Assembly: GCA_944383825.1 (NCBI GenBank)
Contig: CALWRA010000008.1
Span: 1-64,000 of the forward strand
DNA: 64,000 nt
DNA from: an uncultured Acetatifactor sp.
GTDB lineage: Bacteria > Bacillota > Clostridia > Lachnospirales > Lachnospiraceae
Direction: 5' to 3'
This document shows positions 53,480 through 62,815 of the stretch, one piece after another. The notes beneath the pieces were generated by a model that did not search any database, had not been told where the DNA came from, and saw only the letters and a list, made by a program, of their open reading frames with translations. Made by a program: the position numbers and the translations under genes. Every line of letters starts with the position of its first letter. Within the stretch, counting starts at the first letter, position 1.

Positions 53480-54469
53480 ATGGAAGAAAAATTGATTTTA
53501 ACAGAAGAATGGGATAAGACCTTCCCCAAAAGCGATAGAATAAACCATCGCAAAGTGACTTTTCATAACCGTTATGGCATCCCCCTCGCAGCCGATCTTT
53601 ACGAACCCAAAGACGCGGCGGGAAAGCTGTCGGCTATTGCTGTCTGCGGTCCATTCGGCGCAGTGAAGGAGCAGGCAGCCGGGCTGTACGCTCAGATAAT
53701 GGCCCTGCGTGGATTCCTGACCATTGCTTTCGATCCGTCTTTCATCGGAGAAAGCGGAGGCCATCCCCGCTGTATGGCCTCCCCGGACATCAATACGGAA
53801 GATTTTCAGGCAGCTGTAGATTTCCTCTCGATGCAGGATCAAGTAAATTCGGAGAAAATCGGCATCATCGGCATTTGCGGCTGGGGCGGCATGGCCCTAA
53901 ACGCAGCGGCGCTGGACACCCGCATTCGGGCGACCATGACCTCCACCATGTACGACATGACCCGGGTAAATGCCAACGGCTACTTTGACGCCGAGGACTC
54001 TGAGGATGCACGCCACGCCAAAAAGCAGGCATTAAACGCCCAGAGACTGGAAGACTATAAAAACGGCCGCCATGCTCCGGGCGGAGGCGTTGCAGATCCT
54101 CTTCCACAGGACGCTCCCTTCTTTGTGAAGGATTACTATGACTATTACAAGACCAAGCGAGGATACCATGCACGCTCTCTGAATTCCAACAGCGGCTGGA
54201 ATGTGATCGGCTGTATGTCCTTTATGAACCAGCCCATTCTGCGGTACAGCAACGAGATCCGCAGCGCCGTGCTGATGATACACGGTGAAAAAGCCCACTC
54301 CTGCTACTTTAGCAAGGACGCCTTCGCCGACATGGTAAAAGACAATCCTTACGCCGCCAACAAAGAGCTATTGATTATTCCCGACGCAGCGCATACCGAT
54401 CTATACGACCGGACGGATGTGATCCCCTTCGATAAAATCGCGGATTTCTTCAGGAAGGCAATGCAGTGA
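53480..54469 (+). CDS. Alpha/beta hydrolase, YcjY/dienelactone-hydrolase-like
   Basis: A 329-residue cytosolic hydrolase. The nucleophile elbow reads GICGWGG, i.e. GxCxG with cysteine in place of serine, as in dienelactone hydrolase. The catalytic His is expected in IPDAAHTDLYDR and the acid near MIHGEKAHS. Similar genes are frequent in gut Firmicutes next to a LysR or MerR regulator; the substrate is not known. It follows the small coiled-coil gene. Confidence 0.8.
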   Translation: MEEKLILTEEWDKTFPKSDRINHRKVTFHNRYGIPLAADLYEPKDAAGKLSAIAVCGPFGAVKEQAAGLYAQIMALRGFLTIAFDPSFIGESGGHPRCMASPDINTEDFQAAVDFLSMQDQVNSEKIGIIGICGWGGMALNAAALDTRIRATMTSTMYDMTRVNANGYFDAEDSEDARHAKKQALNAQRLEDYKNGRHAPGGGVADPLPQDAPFFVKDYYDYYKTKRGYHARSLNSNSGWNVIGCMSFMNQPILRYSNEIRSAVLMIHGEKAHSCYFSKDAFADMVKDNPYAANKELLIIPDAAHTDLYDRTDVIPFDKIADFFRKAMQ

Positions 54470-54580
54470 AATGGACGATTAAAACTCAGACAGCTTGTCC
54501 GAAGCTTTTGAACATAACGCAAGGGAATCTGGGAATGCAGGGCTTCCAGCGTACCTGGTCATTAGCCCGCAGCGCCCGTA

Positions 54581-54632
54581 AAAGGAGGGTATCCCTCAAG
54601 TCATTTCCGACTTTCGGGACACCCTCCTCCTT
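54581..54632 (+). terminator. Probable terminator after the hydrolase gene
   Basis: AGGAGGGT (54583-54590) pairs with ACCCTCCT (54621-54628), with inner TCCC/GGGA pairing. The loop is long and the following T-tract is interrupted by C, so it is only moderately convincing. Confidence 0.5.
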
Positions 54633-54700
54633 CTCTCCGCAGCCTATATTCCGCTTTACAGCAGGCTTATCAAGATGACCTCAAACAATCAATTTTCACG

Positions 54701-54979
54701 CTATGTGATGATCTCCTCCGATTCATCCAGAGCCTTTTCATAATTTTCAAGAATAACGCTCTGTATAGCCGTTCTTGTGGCTGAATTGATGGGATGCGCA
54801 ATGTCGCGGTATTCCCCGTCCGTTGCCTTTTTGCTGGGCATTGCGATAAACAATCCCTTCTCTCCTTCAATCACCTTAATATCATGCACTACAAATTCGT
54901 CATCCAAGGTAATGGAAACAATGGCTTTCATTTTGCCTTCTTTTGTTATCTTGCGAACACGAACATCTGTTATCTGCAT
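54701..54979 (-). CDS. spoVG: Septation/sporulation regulator SpoVG
   Basis: A 92-residue nucleic-acid-binding regulator conserved in Firmicutes. [20 protein letters not shown] at the N-terminus and [20 protein letters not shown] are diagnostic. The ATG at 54979 is the family start; a second one (54988) is too close to the GGGGG site. It lies alone, 33 bp after the glgD stop. Confidence 0.94.
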   Translation of the reverse strand: MQITDVRVRKITKEGKMKAIVSITLDDEFVVHDIKVIEGEKGLFIAMPSKKATDGEYRDIAHPINSATRTAIQSVILENYEKALDESEEIIT

Positions 54980-55012
54980 ATGTGCCATTCCCCCTAGTCT
55001 GTTAATCTTTTG

Positions 55013-56131
55013 CTAAATTACGTACCGCTCGTTGCGCTCCACCACAATCCTGATCTCGCCCTCGCCTACGTAATAAGAATTCGCGCGTATGGTGTCACGA
55101 CTTTCCACAATACAATTCTCTATATGGGTATTGTCCCCAATATAAACATCATTCAGTATGATGCTATTCTTTATTACACAGTTATTTCCCACATAGCTCT
55201 TTTTAAAAATAACAGAATTTTCTACAGTTCCGTTTATAATACACCCGCTGGAAATCAAACTGTTTTTGATTTGAGCGCCCACATTGTATTTTGCAGGCGG
55301 CAGATCGTCTACCTTAGAATAAATATCCGGATACTGCTTGAAAAAATAATTTCTCACATCCGCTTTCAGGAAATCCATATTAGTATTATAGTAATCCTCC
55401 ACAGACGCGATATTTCTCCAATAGCTCCTGATCTTGTAACCATAAATTCTCTTGATGTCCTTGTAGCGGATCAGAATATCCCGCACAAAATCATATCTGT
55501 CCTCCTCTGCGCACTTTTCAATCATTTCAATGAGAAGACGACGGCGAATTACATAAATGCCGCAGGAAACAGTGCTTGTCTTGGCTTTAAGAGGCTTTTC
55601 CTCAAATTCCTCGATACGGCTCTCCTCATTCATGCGCACGGTTCCAAAGCGCTCTATGTCCGTTCCCGGCTCCATATCCCGACACACCACTGTAATATCC
55701 GCTCTCTTTTCAATATGGTACTCCAGAACTTTATTGAAATCCATTTTGTAAATGCCGTCGCCTGAAGAAATTACCACATAGGGCTCATGGCTGTTTTTCA
55801 GAAAGCTTAAATTTTGATAAATTGCATCCGCCGTCCCCCTGTACCAATTGCTGTTGTCCGCCGTCACAGCCGGCGTAAACACGAAGAGCCCTCCCTGCTT
55901 GCGTCCAAAATCCCACCATTTGGAGGAACTCAAATGCTCATTCAGGCTTCTGGCATTATACTGGGTAAAAACCGCCACCTTCTGAATATGGGAATTGGAC
56001 ATATTGCTCAATGTAAAATCAATACTCCGGTAGCTGCCTGCAATCGGCATTGCGCAGATCGCTCTTTTCTGTGACAGTTCCCGCATTCTATGGTTATTAC
56101 CGCCTGCTAAAATAATTCCAATTGCTCTCAC
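55013..56131 (-). CDS. glgD: Glucose-1-phosphate adenylyltransferase, GlgD subunit
   Basis: The non-catalytic or regulatory partner of GlgC in ADP-glucose formation for glycogen. The 372-residue protein has a nucleotidyltransferase-like domain (IGIILAGGNNHRMRELSQKR instead of the GlgC loop GGQGSRL) and a left-handed helix C-terminal domain. It starts with GTG overlapping the glgC stop by one base, so the two are coupled. The degraded phosphate-binding loop is typical of GlgD. Confidence 0.93.
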   Translation of the reverse strand: MRAIGIILAGGNNHRMRELSQKRAICAMPIAGSYRSIDFTLSNMSNSHIQKVAVFTQYNARSLNEHLSSSKWWDFGRKQGGLFVFTPAVTADNSNWYRGTADAIYQNLSFLKNSHEPYVVISSGDGIYKMDFNKVLEYHIEKRADITVVCRDMEPGTDIERFGTVRMNEESRIEEFEEKPLKAKTSTVSCGIYVIRRRLLIEMIEKCAEEDRYDFVRDILIRYKDIKRIYGYKIRSYWRNIASVEDYYNTNMDFLKADVRNYFFKQYPDIYSKVDDLPPAKYNVGAQIKNSLISSGCIINGTVENSVIFKKSYVGNNCVIKNSIILNDVYIGDNTHIENCIVESRDTIRANSYYVGEGEIRIVVERNERYVI

Positions 56132-57402
56132 TACTGTTCACCTGCCTTAATTAATGTTTTGCCGCTTGCAAGCACGGAGTTCTCATAGTCTGCCGCCGAT
56201 GTGACTCCGAACACCACGGAATTTTTTCCTATGCTGATGTTGTCCGGGATCACGCTTTTTTCTCCTACGGTGACAATTCCATGATTATAAATATGAGGAG
56301 CCGTATCATTCTCCGCTTCATCCCCCACGCCGAGCTTCACGCCGCTGCCGATCTCCACGTTCTCCGCAATAATCGCTTTGTTGAGCTCACAGCCCTCTCC
56401 GATTGCAGTCTGGTTCATGATTATGGAATCTCTAACCACCGTCCCTTTGCCAATGGTAACGCCGCACCCGATCACAGAATTATAAACCTCGCCCTCTATG
56501 TCCGAACCTTCTCCGATAATGCTTCTCTCCACAACACTGCTCTCGGCAATATACTGAGGCGGAAGTATCTCGCTCTTGGTATATATTTTCCAATATTCTT
56601 CATACAGGTTGAATTCAGGAACTATGTCAATCAGCTCCATGTTGGCCTCCCAGTAGGAGCTAAGAGTCCCCACATCCTTCCAGTAGCCCGTAAATTCATA
56701 GGCGTACAGAGGTGCGCCCTTCTCATGGCAGTAAGGAATGACATGTTTTCCAAAGTCCAGGGCAGGCTGCTCATTCATTGCGATCAAAGCATCCCTCAGG
56801 GTCTTCCAGTTGAAAATATAAATACCCATGCTTGCCAGATTGCTTCTGGGATGCTCCGGCTTTTCCTCAAATTCCGTAATTTTTTTGTTCTCATCGACAA
56901 TCATAATACCGAACCGGCTTGCCTCCTCTATGGGAACCGGCATAACGGCTATGGTAACCTCCGCTCCATTGGCCTTATGGAAATCCAGCATGACCTCGTA
57001 ATCCATCTTATATATGTGGTCTCCTGAAAGAATCAGCACATAATCGGGATGAAAACTTTCCATATATTCCAGGTTCTGGTAAATGGCATTGGCCGTTCCC
57101 GTATACCATTCGCTGTTAGAGCTTTTCTCATAGGGCGGAAGAACGGTAACACCTCCGATATTACGATCCAGATCCCACGGAATACCGATTCCTATGTGCG
57201 TATTCAACCGCAGAGGCTGATACTGTGTTAATACACCAACCGTATCAACTCCGGAGTTAATACAGTTGGAAAGCGGGAAGTCGATAATGCGGTATTTTCC
57301 CCCGAACGCTACCGCAGGCTTTGCAACTTTGGAGGTCAGTACTCCCAGACGGCTGCCTTGTCCTCCTGCCAGTAACATGGCGATCATTTCTTTCTTAATC
57401 AT
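56131..57402 (-). CDS. glgC: Glucose-1-phosphate adenylyltransferase, catalytic subunit
   Basis: Makes ADP-glucose from ATP and glucose-1-phosphate, the committed step of glycogen synthesis. The 423-residue protein has the nucleotide loop [40 protein letters not shown] and the hexapeptide C-terminal domain ([18 protein letters not shown]). GAGGTGAGG precedes the ATG. It forms an operon with glgD and has a good promoter. Confidence 0.95.
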   Translation of the reverse strand: MIKKEMIAMLLAGGQGSRLGVLTSKVAKPAVAFGGKYRIIDFPLSNCINSGVDTVGVLTQYQPLRLNTHIGIGIPWDLDRNIGGVTVLPPYEKSSNSEWYTGTANAIYQNLEYMESFHPDYVLILSGDHIYKMDYEVMLDFHKANGAEVTIAVMPVPIEEASRFGIMIVDENKKITEFEEKPEHPRSNLASMGIYIFNWKTLRDALIAMNEQPALDFGKHVIPYCHEKGAPLYAYEFTGYWKDVGTLSSYWEANMELIDIVPEFNLYEEYWKIYTKSEILPPQYIAESSVVERSIIGEGSDIEGEVYNSVIGCGVTIGKGTVVRDSIIMNQTAIGEGCELNKAIIAENVEIGSGVKLGVGDEAENDTAPHIYNHGIVTVGEKSVIPDNISIGKNSVVFGVTSAADYENSVLASGKTLIKAGEQ

Positions 57403-57446
57403 GTCCTCACCTCAATCTAGCCTTTACCATTATTATTGATGGCATT

Positions 57447-57475
57447 ATTATAGCATATCCACACAGGAAAGTGAA
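57447..57475 (-). promoter_or_regulatory. Promoter of glgC-glgD
   Basis: Minus strand: TTCACT (57470-57475), 17 bp, TATAAT (57447-57452), 45 bp before the glgC ATG. Confidence 0.65.
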
Positions 57476-57497
57476 TATTTATTCCGGAAATATTTTG

Positions 57498-57541
57498 ATT
57501 TTTTATATTTTTCAATATGTATTTTTTATATTTTTCAATAT
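57498..57541. repeat. Tandem 21-bp direct repeat, AT-rich
   Basis: An identical 21-bp sequence (A, six T, then ATATTTTTCAATAT) occurs at 57498-57518 and 57521-57541, a 23-bp period. It lies between the divergent glgC and murC promoters. It could be a binding site or only AT-rich drift; nothing else is seen in this 293-bp gap apart from the two promoters. Confidence 0.7.
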
Positions 57542-57630
57542 ATTACTTGTATTTTTTTGTTTATTTTATTCAATACAACTTATGTTTTTGGCTTTTTTAT
57601 ACCGTCGTTTTAGACATTTTCCTTTTTCAT

Positions 57631-57659
57631 TTGTTTTTTGCGTCCCAGATGTATATAAT
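57631..57659 (+). promoter_or_regulatory. Promoter of murC
   Basis: TTGTTT (57631-57636), 17 bp, TATAAT (57654-57659), 36 bp before the ATG. Confidence 0.6.
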
Positions 57660-57695
57660 ATAGGGGTACAATAACTTTATAAAGGAAGTGCCATC

Positions 57696-59093
57696 ATGTA
57701 TCAGATAGATTTCACGCACCCTTCCCATGTTTATTTTGTCGGCATCGGCGGAATCAGCATGAGCGGCCTTGCCGAGATTCTGGCGGACGCCGGATTTCAG
57801 GTTTCCGGCTCCGACAGGTCAAAAAGCTCTCTTACCGAAGGTCTGGAGACCCGGGGGATCACCGTATTCTACGGACAAAGCCGAGAAAACATCACCGATG
57901 ATCTGGACTGTGTAATCTTTACAAGCGCCATACGGGAGGATAATCCCGAATATATCGCCGCCCACGAAAAAAACATACCCTGTCTGACCCGCGCAGAGCT
58001 TCTGGGACAGATCATGAAAAATTACAGCACGCCCATTGCAGTCAGCGGCACTCATGGAAAAACCACCACCACATCCATGATCAGCGAAATACTTCTTCAG
58101 GGTGATACCGATCCCACTCTTTCCATAGGAGGAATGCTTAAAACCATAGGCGGCAATATCCGTGTAGGAAAATCCGGGCTGTTTGTAACGGAAGCCTGCG
58201 AATACACCAATAGCTTTCTCAGCTTTTTTCCGAAGATCGGCATTATTCTGAATATAGAAGAAGACCATCTGGACTTTTTCAGGGATCTTGAAGATATACG
58301 CCGCTCCTTCCGCCGTTTTGCCGAACTTTTGCCAAGAGAAGGCTGCCTGATCATAAACGGAGACATCCCCTGCCTGGGAGAGATTACCGAGGGCCTGTCC
58401 TGCCGGATTATCACCTACGGCATTGGCCATACCAACACAGAAGGCAATCCCATGGATTATTATCCGTCAGATATTACGCATGACAAATCCGGGCATCCCT
58501 CCTTTCATCTTCACGGTCCCGGGAAAAGCCTGAGACAATTTGCGCTGAACGTGCCCGGCGACCACAATGTCAGCAATGCAATTGCCGCAATCGCTCTGGC
58601 CGATCTTCTGGCCGTTCCCGATTCCGTCACCGCCCGGGCTCTTCTTTCTTTTTCAGGAACCGACAGACGTTTCGAATATAAAGGTAAAATCGGCGGTGTT
58701 ACCATAATAGATGATTATGCTCATCATCCCACAGAAATTACTGCAACTTTAAAAGCTGCTAAAAATATCCCTCACAAGACTCTGTGGTGTGTATTTCAGC
58801 CCCATACCTATACCCGCACCAAGGCCTTTTTAAAGGACTTTGCAAAAGCCCTATGCCTGGCGGACAAAGTGGTGCTGGCGGATATTTACGCTGCCAGGGA
58901 GACCGACACCCTTGGCATCAGCTCGGATACCCTGAGGGAAGAAATCCAAGCCTTAGGCCATGAATGCTTTTATCTCCCCTCTTTTGATGAGATCGAAAAT
59001 TTTCTTTTGGAAAATTGCATAACCGGTGATCTGTTGATAACTATGGGTGCCGGAGACGTGCATAAAATCGGAGAAAACCTCTTAGGAATTTAA
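57696..59093 (+). CDS. murC: UDP-N-acetylmuramate--L-alanine ligase
   Basis: Adds L-alanine to UDP-MurNAc, the first amino acid of the stem peptide. The 465-residue Mur ligase has YFVGIGGISMSGLAEI at the N-terminus, the ATP loop PIAVSGTHGKTTTTSMI, ITEACEY-like VTEACEYTNSFLSF, and DDYAHHPTEI. AAAGGAAG precedes the ATG. It stands before the DnaA-box region and the replication genes. Confidence 0.95.
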   Translation: MYQIDFTHPSHVYFVGIGGISMSGLAEILADAGFQVSGSDRSKSSLTEGLETRGITVFYGQSRENITDDLDCVIFTSAIREDNPEYIAAHEKNIPCLTRAELLGQIMKNYSTPIAVSGTHGKTTTTSMISEILLQGDTDPTLSIGGMLKTIGGNIRVGKSGLFVTEACEYTNSFLSFFPKIGIILNIEEDHLDFFRDLEDIRRSFRRFAELLPREGCLIINGDIPCLGEITEGLSCRIITYGIGHTNTEGNPMDYYPSDITHDKSGHPSFHLHGPGKSLRQFALNVPGDHNVSNAIAAIALADLLAVPDSVTARALLSFSGTDRRFEYKGKIGGVTIIDDYAHHPTEITATLKAAKNIPHKTLWCVFQPHTYTRTKAFLKDFAKALCLADKVVLADIYAARETDTLGISSDTLREEIQALGHECFYLPSFDEIENFLLENCITGDLLITMGAGDVHKIGENLLGI

Positions 59094-59241
59094 TTTTCCA
59101 CATTATCCACAGTACCGGCGGCAATCCGATCCGCCTTTGGGCTGTGGATATTTTTTTCCTTTTTGTGGATGACGGCTTTATTCCTTTCCTTGCTTTTTCG
59201 GCCTGAAGTTCCTTTTATCCACAATGTCCACATTTTCCACA
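59094..59241. promoter_or_regulatory. Cluster of seven DnaA boxes
   Basis: TTTTCCACA (59094-59102) abuts TTATCCACA (59103-59111). Reverse boxes TGTGGATAT (59143-59151) and TGTGGATGA (59164-59172) follow, then TTATCCACA (59215-59223), ATGTCCACA (59224-59232) and TTTTCCACA (59233-59241) back to back. Four match the TTWTNCACA consensus fully. dnaA and dnaN are absent, so this is more likely a control or titration region for the dnaD-dnaC unit than oriC. Confidence 0.85.
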
Positions 59242-59365
59242 TTTTGTTCGAACCCCTGCGTTTTCAAGCGTTTCGGGAATTTGACTATTTCTTTTTTTTA
59301 CACCCTGTGCTATACTGTGATGTACTTTGAATGCGAAGGGTAAGGGAAAGGATAGTGTTTTTGTT

Positions 59366-60427
59366 ATGCCGCGTTTGACCATTTATAAGGATGACTATGC
59401 AGATTCCACCGCCGTGTCCAACCGTTTCATTGATGAATATATGAAGGATGCCAATGACGCACAGCTCAAGGTTTATCTGTACCTTGTTCGTATGCTGAAC
59501 GCCAATCTTGCTACCAGCGTGTCCGGCATTGCGGACAAGTTTAACCACACGGAAAAGGATGTGATCCGGGCGCTGAAATATTGGGAAAAAAGGCAGCTTC
59601 TTGATCTGGACTATGATGAGGACAGGAATCTTGTGGGAATACATATGCGTGACTTGAAAAATACTCCTGTTTCCACACCCAAGGATTCTTCTTTTTCAAA
59701 GTCTCCTGTAAAATCCACGGAAATCGCCTCCGAAAAATCCAGGAATCCAGAGGCATCCCCCAAAGCGGAAACCTTTGTTAAGCCATTGTATTCGGCGGAC
59801 AGACTCCGGGAATTTAAAAACAGTGAGGACACCGCGCAGCTTCTTTTTATCGCAGAGTCCTACATCGGCAGGCCGCTTACGCCCTCTGAGATAAGGTCCA
59901 TTCTTTTCTTTACGGATGTGCTTCATTTCTCTGACGACCTGATCGATTATCTGATTCAATACTGTGTGGATCGAGGTAAAAAGGATTTTAAATACATAGA
60001 AAAGGTAGCCCTTAACTGGGCTGAGGAAGGTATCTCTACTCCCAAGCAGGCACAGAGGCTGTCTTCAAGATACGATAAAAATGTATATGCCATAATGAAC
60101 GAGCTGGGCAAAAGCGGTTCTCCTACCACAAAGGAGATGGAATTTATCACACGCTGGATCAAAGACTATGGCTTTACCCCAGATATTATATTTGAAGCCT
60201 GTGAACGCACAGTATTGGCCACAGACAAACACCGTTTTGAATATGCGGAGGGTATTTTAAGCAGCTGGAAAAAAGCAAACGTCCGCCACAAGTCAGATAT
60301 TGGCAGAATAGACGAGATGTTTCAGAAAAAGAAAGTCTCTGCCAGACCCTCTTCCAATAAGTTCAACCAGTTTACACAAAATAACTACGATTTTGACGCG
60401 CTGGAAAAAGAGATTTTAAGTAATTAG
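59366..60427 (+). CDS. dnaD: DnaD-domain replication protein
   Basis: A 353-residue primosome-type protein. The N-terminal winged helix (about 1-95: DEYMKDANDAQLKVYLYLVR, GIADKFNHTEKDVIRALKYWE) is followed by two DnaB_2/DnaD C-terminal modules (about 150-220 and 240-310; LTPSEIRSILFF, LIDYLIQYC and EMEFITRWIKDYGF). Such proteins remodel origin DNA and help load the replicative helicase. The ATG at 59366 is used, with AAAGGA about 13 bases upstream; a TTG start at 59327 is possible. It is followed by the DnaC-like ATPase, its usual partner. Confidence 0.88.
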   Translation: MPRLTIYKDDYADSTAVSNRFIDEYMKDANDAQLKVYLYLVRMLNANLATSVSGIADKFNHTEKDVIRALKYWEKRQLLDLDYDEDRNLVGIHMRDLKNTPVSTPKDSSFSKSPVKSTEIASEKSRNPEASPKAETFVKPLYSADRLREFKNSEDTAQLLFIAESYIGRPLTPSEIRSILFFTDVLHFSDDLIDYLIQYCVDRGKKDFKYIEKVALNWAEEGISTPKQAQRLSSRYDKNVYAIMNELGKSGSPTTKEMEFITRWIKDYGFTPDIIFEACERTVLATDKHRFEYAEGILSSWKKANVRHKSDIGRIDEMFQKKKVSARPSSNKFNQFTQNNYDFDALEKEILSN

Positions 60428-60471
60428 TCCCCCACTGGAAATCTCCTGACAGCCGAAAAAGGAGACCGCCT

Positions 60472-61464
60472 GTGTCACTGAATCATTTACAATACGAGTC
60501 CATTATGCGAGGCTATGAACGAACCCGTGACCGCAATCACAGGGAAGAGCTCTCCCGCCGGGAACGGGTTTACCATGACGTTCCCGGCTATAGAGAGCTG
60601 GAGGATTCCGTCAGCACGCTCTGTGCCTCCATGACCAGGAAAATACTGGAGGACTGCCCCAATGCCCGGCAACAGCTTCATGTATCTCTGGCAGAGCTTT
60701 CTCAGCGCAAAAAAAGGATGCTGGCCCAGGCCGGCTTTGCCGAAGATTACCTGGAGCCCCTCTATGACTGTCATGAATGCCACGACACTGGGTACGTACA
60801 GACAGATGAGGGAATCAGGAAAAAATGCCGGTGCTTCCGGCTGCAGGAAATCACTCTGCTGTATGAGCAGTCCAATATTCAGTCAATTATTTCCAAAGAA
60901 AATTTTTCCACATTATCTTACGAATATCACAAGGGCGACGACCTGAAGCGTTTTGAAACCGCGGTAGAAATATGCCGGAATTTTGTACAAAATTTCAAAC
61001 AGGACTACCGCAATCTTTTCTTTTATGGTACAGTAGGTACTGGAAAAAGCTTTTTGTCCGGATGCGTCGCCAACGATCTGCTACAACAGGGATATTCTGT
61101 AATCTATTTCAGCTCTTCAGGATTATTTGACGCACTTTCACGTTATTCTTTTGACGCAAAATCGAAAGAACCTCTATACCGTTTTTGTCAGGACTTATAC
61201 TGCTGTGATCTGATTATTATTGACGACCTGGGCACGGAAGTGACAAATGCCTTTGTCACCTCCCAGCTTTTCGCATGTCTGAACGAAAGACATCTACGTG
61301 CAAAAGCCACGCTTATTTCCACCAATCTCAGCCTGGAGGAGCTGCGGGACCGATACTCGGAGCGGATTTTCTCCAGAATTACCAGCAACTATACAATCTG
61401 CAAGCTGACCGGACCGGACATCCGGCTCTATAAAAAGCGGATGGCCAGTATAGCGTCAACCTAA
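60472..61464 (+). CDS. dnaC: DnaC/DnaI-like helicase loader ATPase
   Basis: A 330-residue AAA+ protein that loads the DnaB-type helicase. An N-terminal helical part carries a Cys cluster (CHECHDTGYV, then KKCRCF) resembling the zinc site of DnaI. The AAA+ core has Walker A YGTVGTGKSFLSG, Walker B LIIIDDLGTE and STNLSLEELRDRYSERIFSR with the sensor/arginine-finger region. The start is GTG. It follows dnaD by 44 bp and precedes prs by 19 bp. Confidence 0.88.
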   Translation: MSLNHLQYESIMRGYERTRDRNHREELSRRERVYHDVPGYRELEDSVSTLCASMTRKILEDCPNARQQLHVSLAELSQRKKRMLAQAGFAEDYLEPLYDCHECHDTGYVQTDEGIRKKCRCFRLQEITLLYEQSNIQSIISKENFSTLSYEYHKGDDLKRFETAVEICRNFVQNFKQDYRNLFFYGTVGTGKSFLSGCVANDLLQQGYSVIYFSSSGLFDALSRYSFDAKSKEPLYRFCQDLYCCDLIIIDDLGTEVTNAFVTSQLFACLNERHLRAKATLISTNLSLEELRDRYSERIFSRITSNYTICKLTGPDIRLYKKRMASIAST

Positions 61465-61483
61465 TAGAAAGTGAGGATATTTC

Positions 61484-62671
61484 ATGGCAAACCGTGAAGA
61501 AAAACGTAATCTGGAGACGATACCCGTAGGCTCTCTGGGAATTATTTCCCTGGAGGGATGCAGGCCTCTCGGCGAGAAGGTAGACAAGTATCTTGTAAAA
61601 TGGAGAGCGGAGCGTGAAAGCGAGCATAAGGATTCCCTGGCTTTTTCAGGCTATCAGAGGGAATCCTATCTGCTGAACGCCAAGGTACCCCGCTTCGGCT
61701 CCGGTGAGGCCAAGGGAATGATCTTGGAATCAGTCAGGGGAACAGATCTCTATCTTTTAGTGGATGTATGTAATTATTCTATGACCTATTCTCTGTGCGG
61801 GCATGAAAACCATATGTCTCCCGACGATCACTATCAGGATCTGAAGCGCATTATTGCCGCAGTGGGCGGAAAGGCCCGCCGTATTACCGTGATTATGCCC
61901 TTTCTTTACGAAAGCCGCCAGCATAAAAGAACCTCCCGGGAATCTCTTGATTGTGCTCTTGCTCTTCAGGAGCTTGTCCGGATGGGTGTGGATAATATTA
62001 TTACTTTTGACGCCCATGATCCCAGAGTGCAGAACGCCATTCCACTCCACGGCTTTGAGACCGTACAGCCCGCTTACCAGTTTATCAAGGGACTGCTGCG
62101 CAATGTCAGCGACCTAAAAATCGATTCCAATCATATGATGGTTATCAGCCCCGATGAGGGCGGTATGACCCGGGCTATTTATGTAGCCAATGTACTGGGA
62201 CTGGACATGGGTATGTTTTATAAGCGCAGAGATTATACCCGCGTGGTAAACGGGCGCAATCCCATTGTAGCTCATGAATTTTTGGGGACCAGTGTGGAAG
62301 GCAAGGACATGATCATCATCGACGACATGATTTCCTCCGGTGAAAGCGTCCTTGAGGTTGCCGCGGCATTGAAGCAGCGCAAAGCCAATAAAATCTTCGT
62401 TTTTGCCACCTTTGGCTTGTTCACGAACGGCCTGGATAAGTTTGATAAAGCATTTGAAAACGGCATTATTGATAAAATCCTGACCACAAATCTGATCTAC
62501 CAGACGCCTGAGCTTCTGCAGAGGGAATGGTACATCAACTGTGATCTGAGCAAATATATAGCATATATTATAGACACGCTCAACCACGACTCATCCATAA
62601 GCGATCTGCTGAATCCCAATGAAAGGATTCAGAACATTGTTGCTCGCTATAAAAAAGGAGAACTGGGCTGA
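61484..62671 (+). CDS. prs: Ribose-phosphate pyrophosphokinase (long form)
   Basis: Makes PRPP for nucleotide, NAD and amino acid synthesis. At 395 residues it is longer than the usual 310-320; the extra sequence is mostly at the N-terminus and in the C-terminal half. Core motifs are FDAHDPRVQNAIPLHGFETV and the PRPP loop MIIIDDMISSGESVLEVAA, with ISPDEGGMTRA between them. This long type is usual in Lachnospiraceae. It ends the dnaD-dnaC-prs unit before a long terminator hairpin. Confidence 0.9.
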   Translation: MANREEKRNLETIPVGSLGIISLEGCRPLGEKVDKYLVKWRAERESEHKDSLAFSGYQRESYLLNAKVPRFGSGEAKGMILESVRGTDLYLLVDVCNYSMTYSLCGHENHMSPDDHYQDLKRIIAAVGGKARRITVIMPFLYESRQHKRTSRESLDCALALQELVRMGVDNIITFDAHDPRVQNAIPLHGFETVQPAYQFIKGLLRNVSDLKIDSNHMMVISPDEGGMTRAIYVANVLGLDMGMFYKRRDYTRVVNGRNPIVAHEFLGTSVEGKDMIIIDDMISSGESVLEVAAALKQRKANKIFVFATFGLFTNGLDKFDKAFENGIIDKILTTNLIYQTPELLQREWYINCDLSKYIAYIIDTLNHDSSISDLLNPNERIQNIVARYKKGELG

Positions 62672-62679
62672 GAATTTAT

Positions 62680-62768
62680 AACAACAGCTCGTTTCCGGCT
62701 GCCTGTACCCCAAGAATTATAAAAGGGTTCTTACGAGACGACAGTCGGAAATGAGTTGTTTCTTTTTA
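62680..62768 (+). terminator. Terminator after prs with long hairpin
   Basis: The arms at 62680-62701 and 62742-62760 (AACAAC..CTC.TTTCCG.CTG with CAG.CGGAAA.GAG.TTGTT) pair with a few mismatches and enclose a 40-base loop. A TTTCTTTTT tail follows. Confidence 0.7.
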
Positions 62769-62780
62769 TCCTCCCATCCC

Positions 62781-62809
62781 TTGACAAGATACGTTGTGTG
62801 TTGTATACT
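62781..62809 (+). promoter_or_regulatory. Sigma-A promoter of bioY
   Basis: TTGACA (62781-62786), 17 bp, TATACT (62804-62809). Near-consensus and 67 bp before the ATG. Confidence 0.85.
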
Positions 62810-62815
62810 TCTAAA

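Noticed and set aside
54466..54678. 70-codon ORF after the YcjY-like hydrolase
   Set aside because: It spans an inverted repeat that looks like a terminator and starts inside the hydrolase stop region; composition is not protein-like.
59094..59365. Chromosomal replication origin (oriC)
   Set aside because: The DnaA boxes are dense, but dnaA, dnaN, recF and gyr genes are absent, and no clear AT-rich unwinding element with DnaA-trio repeats was recognised. A regulatory or titration site is the safer call.
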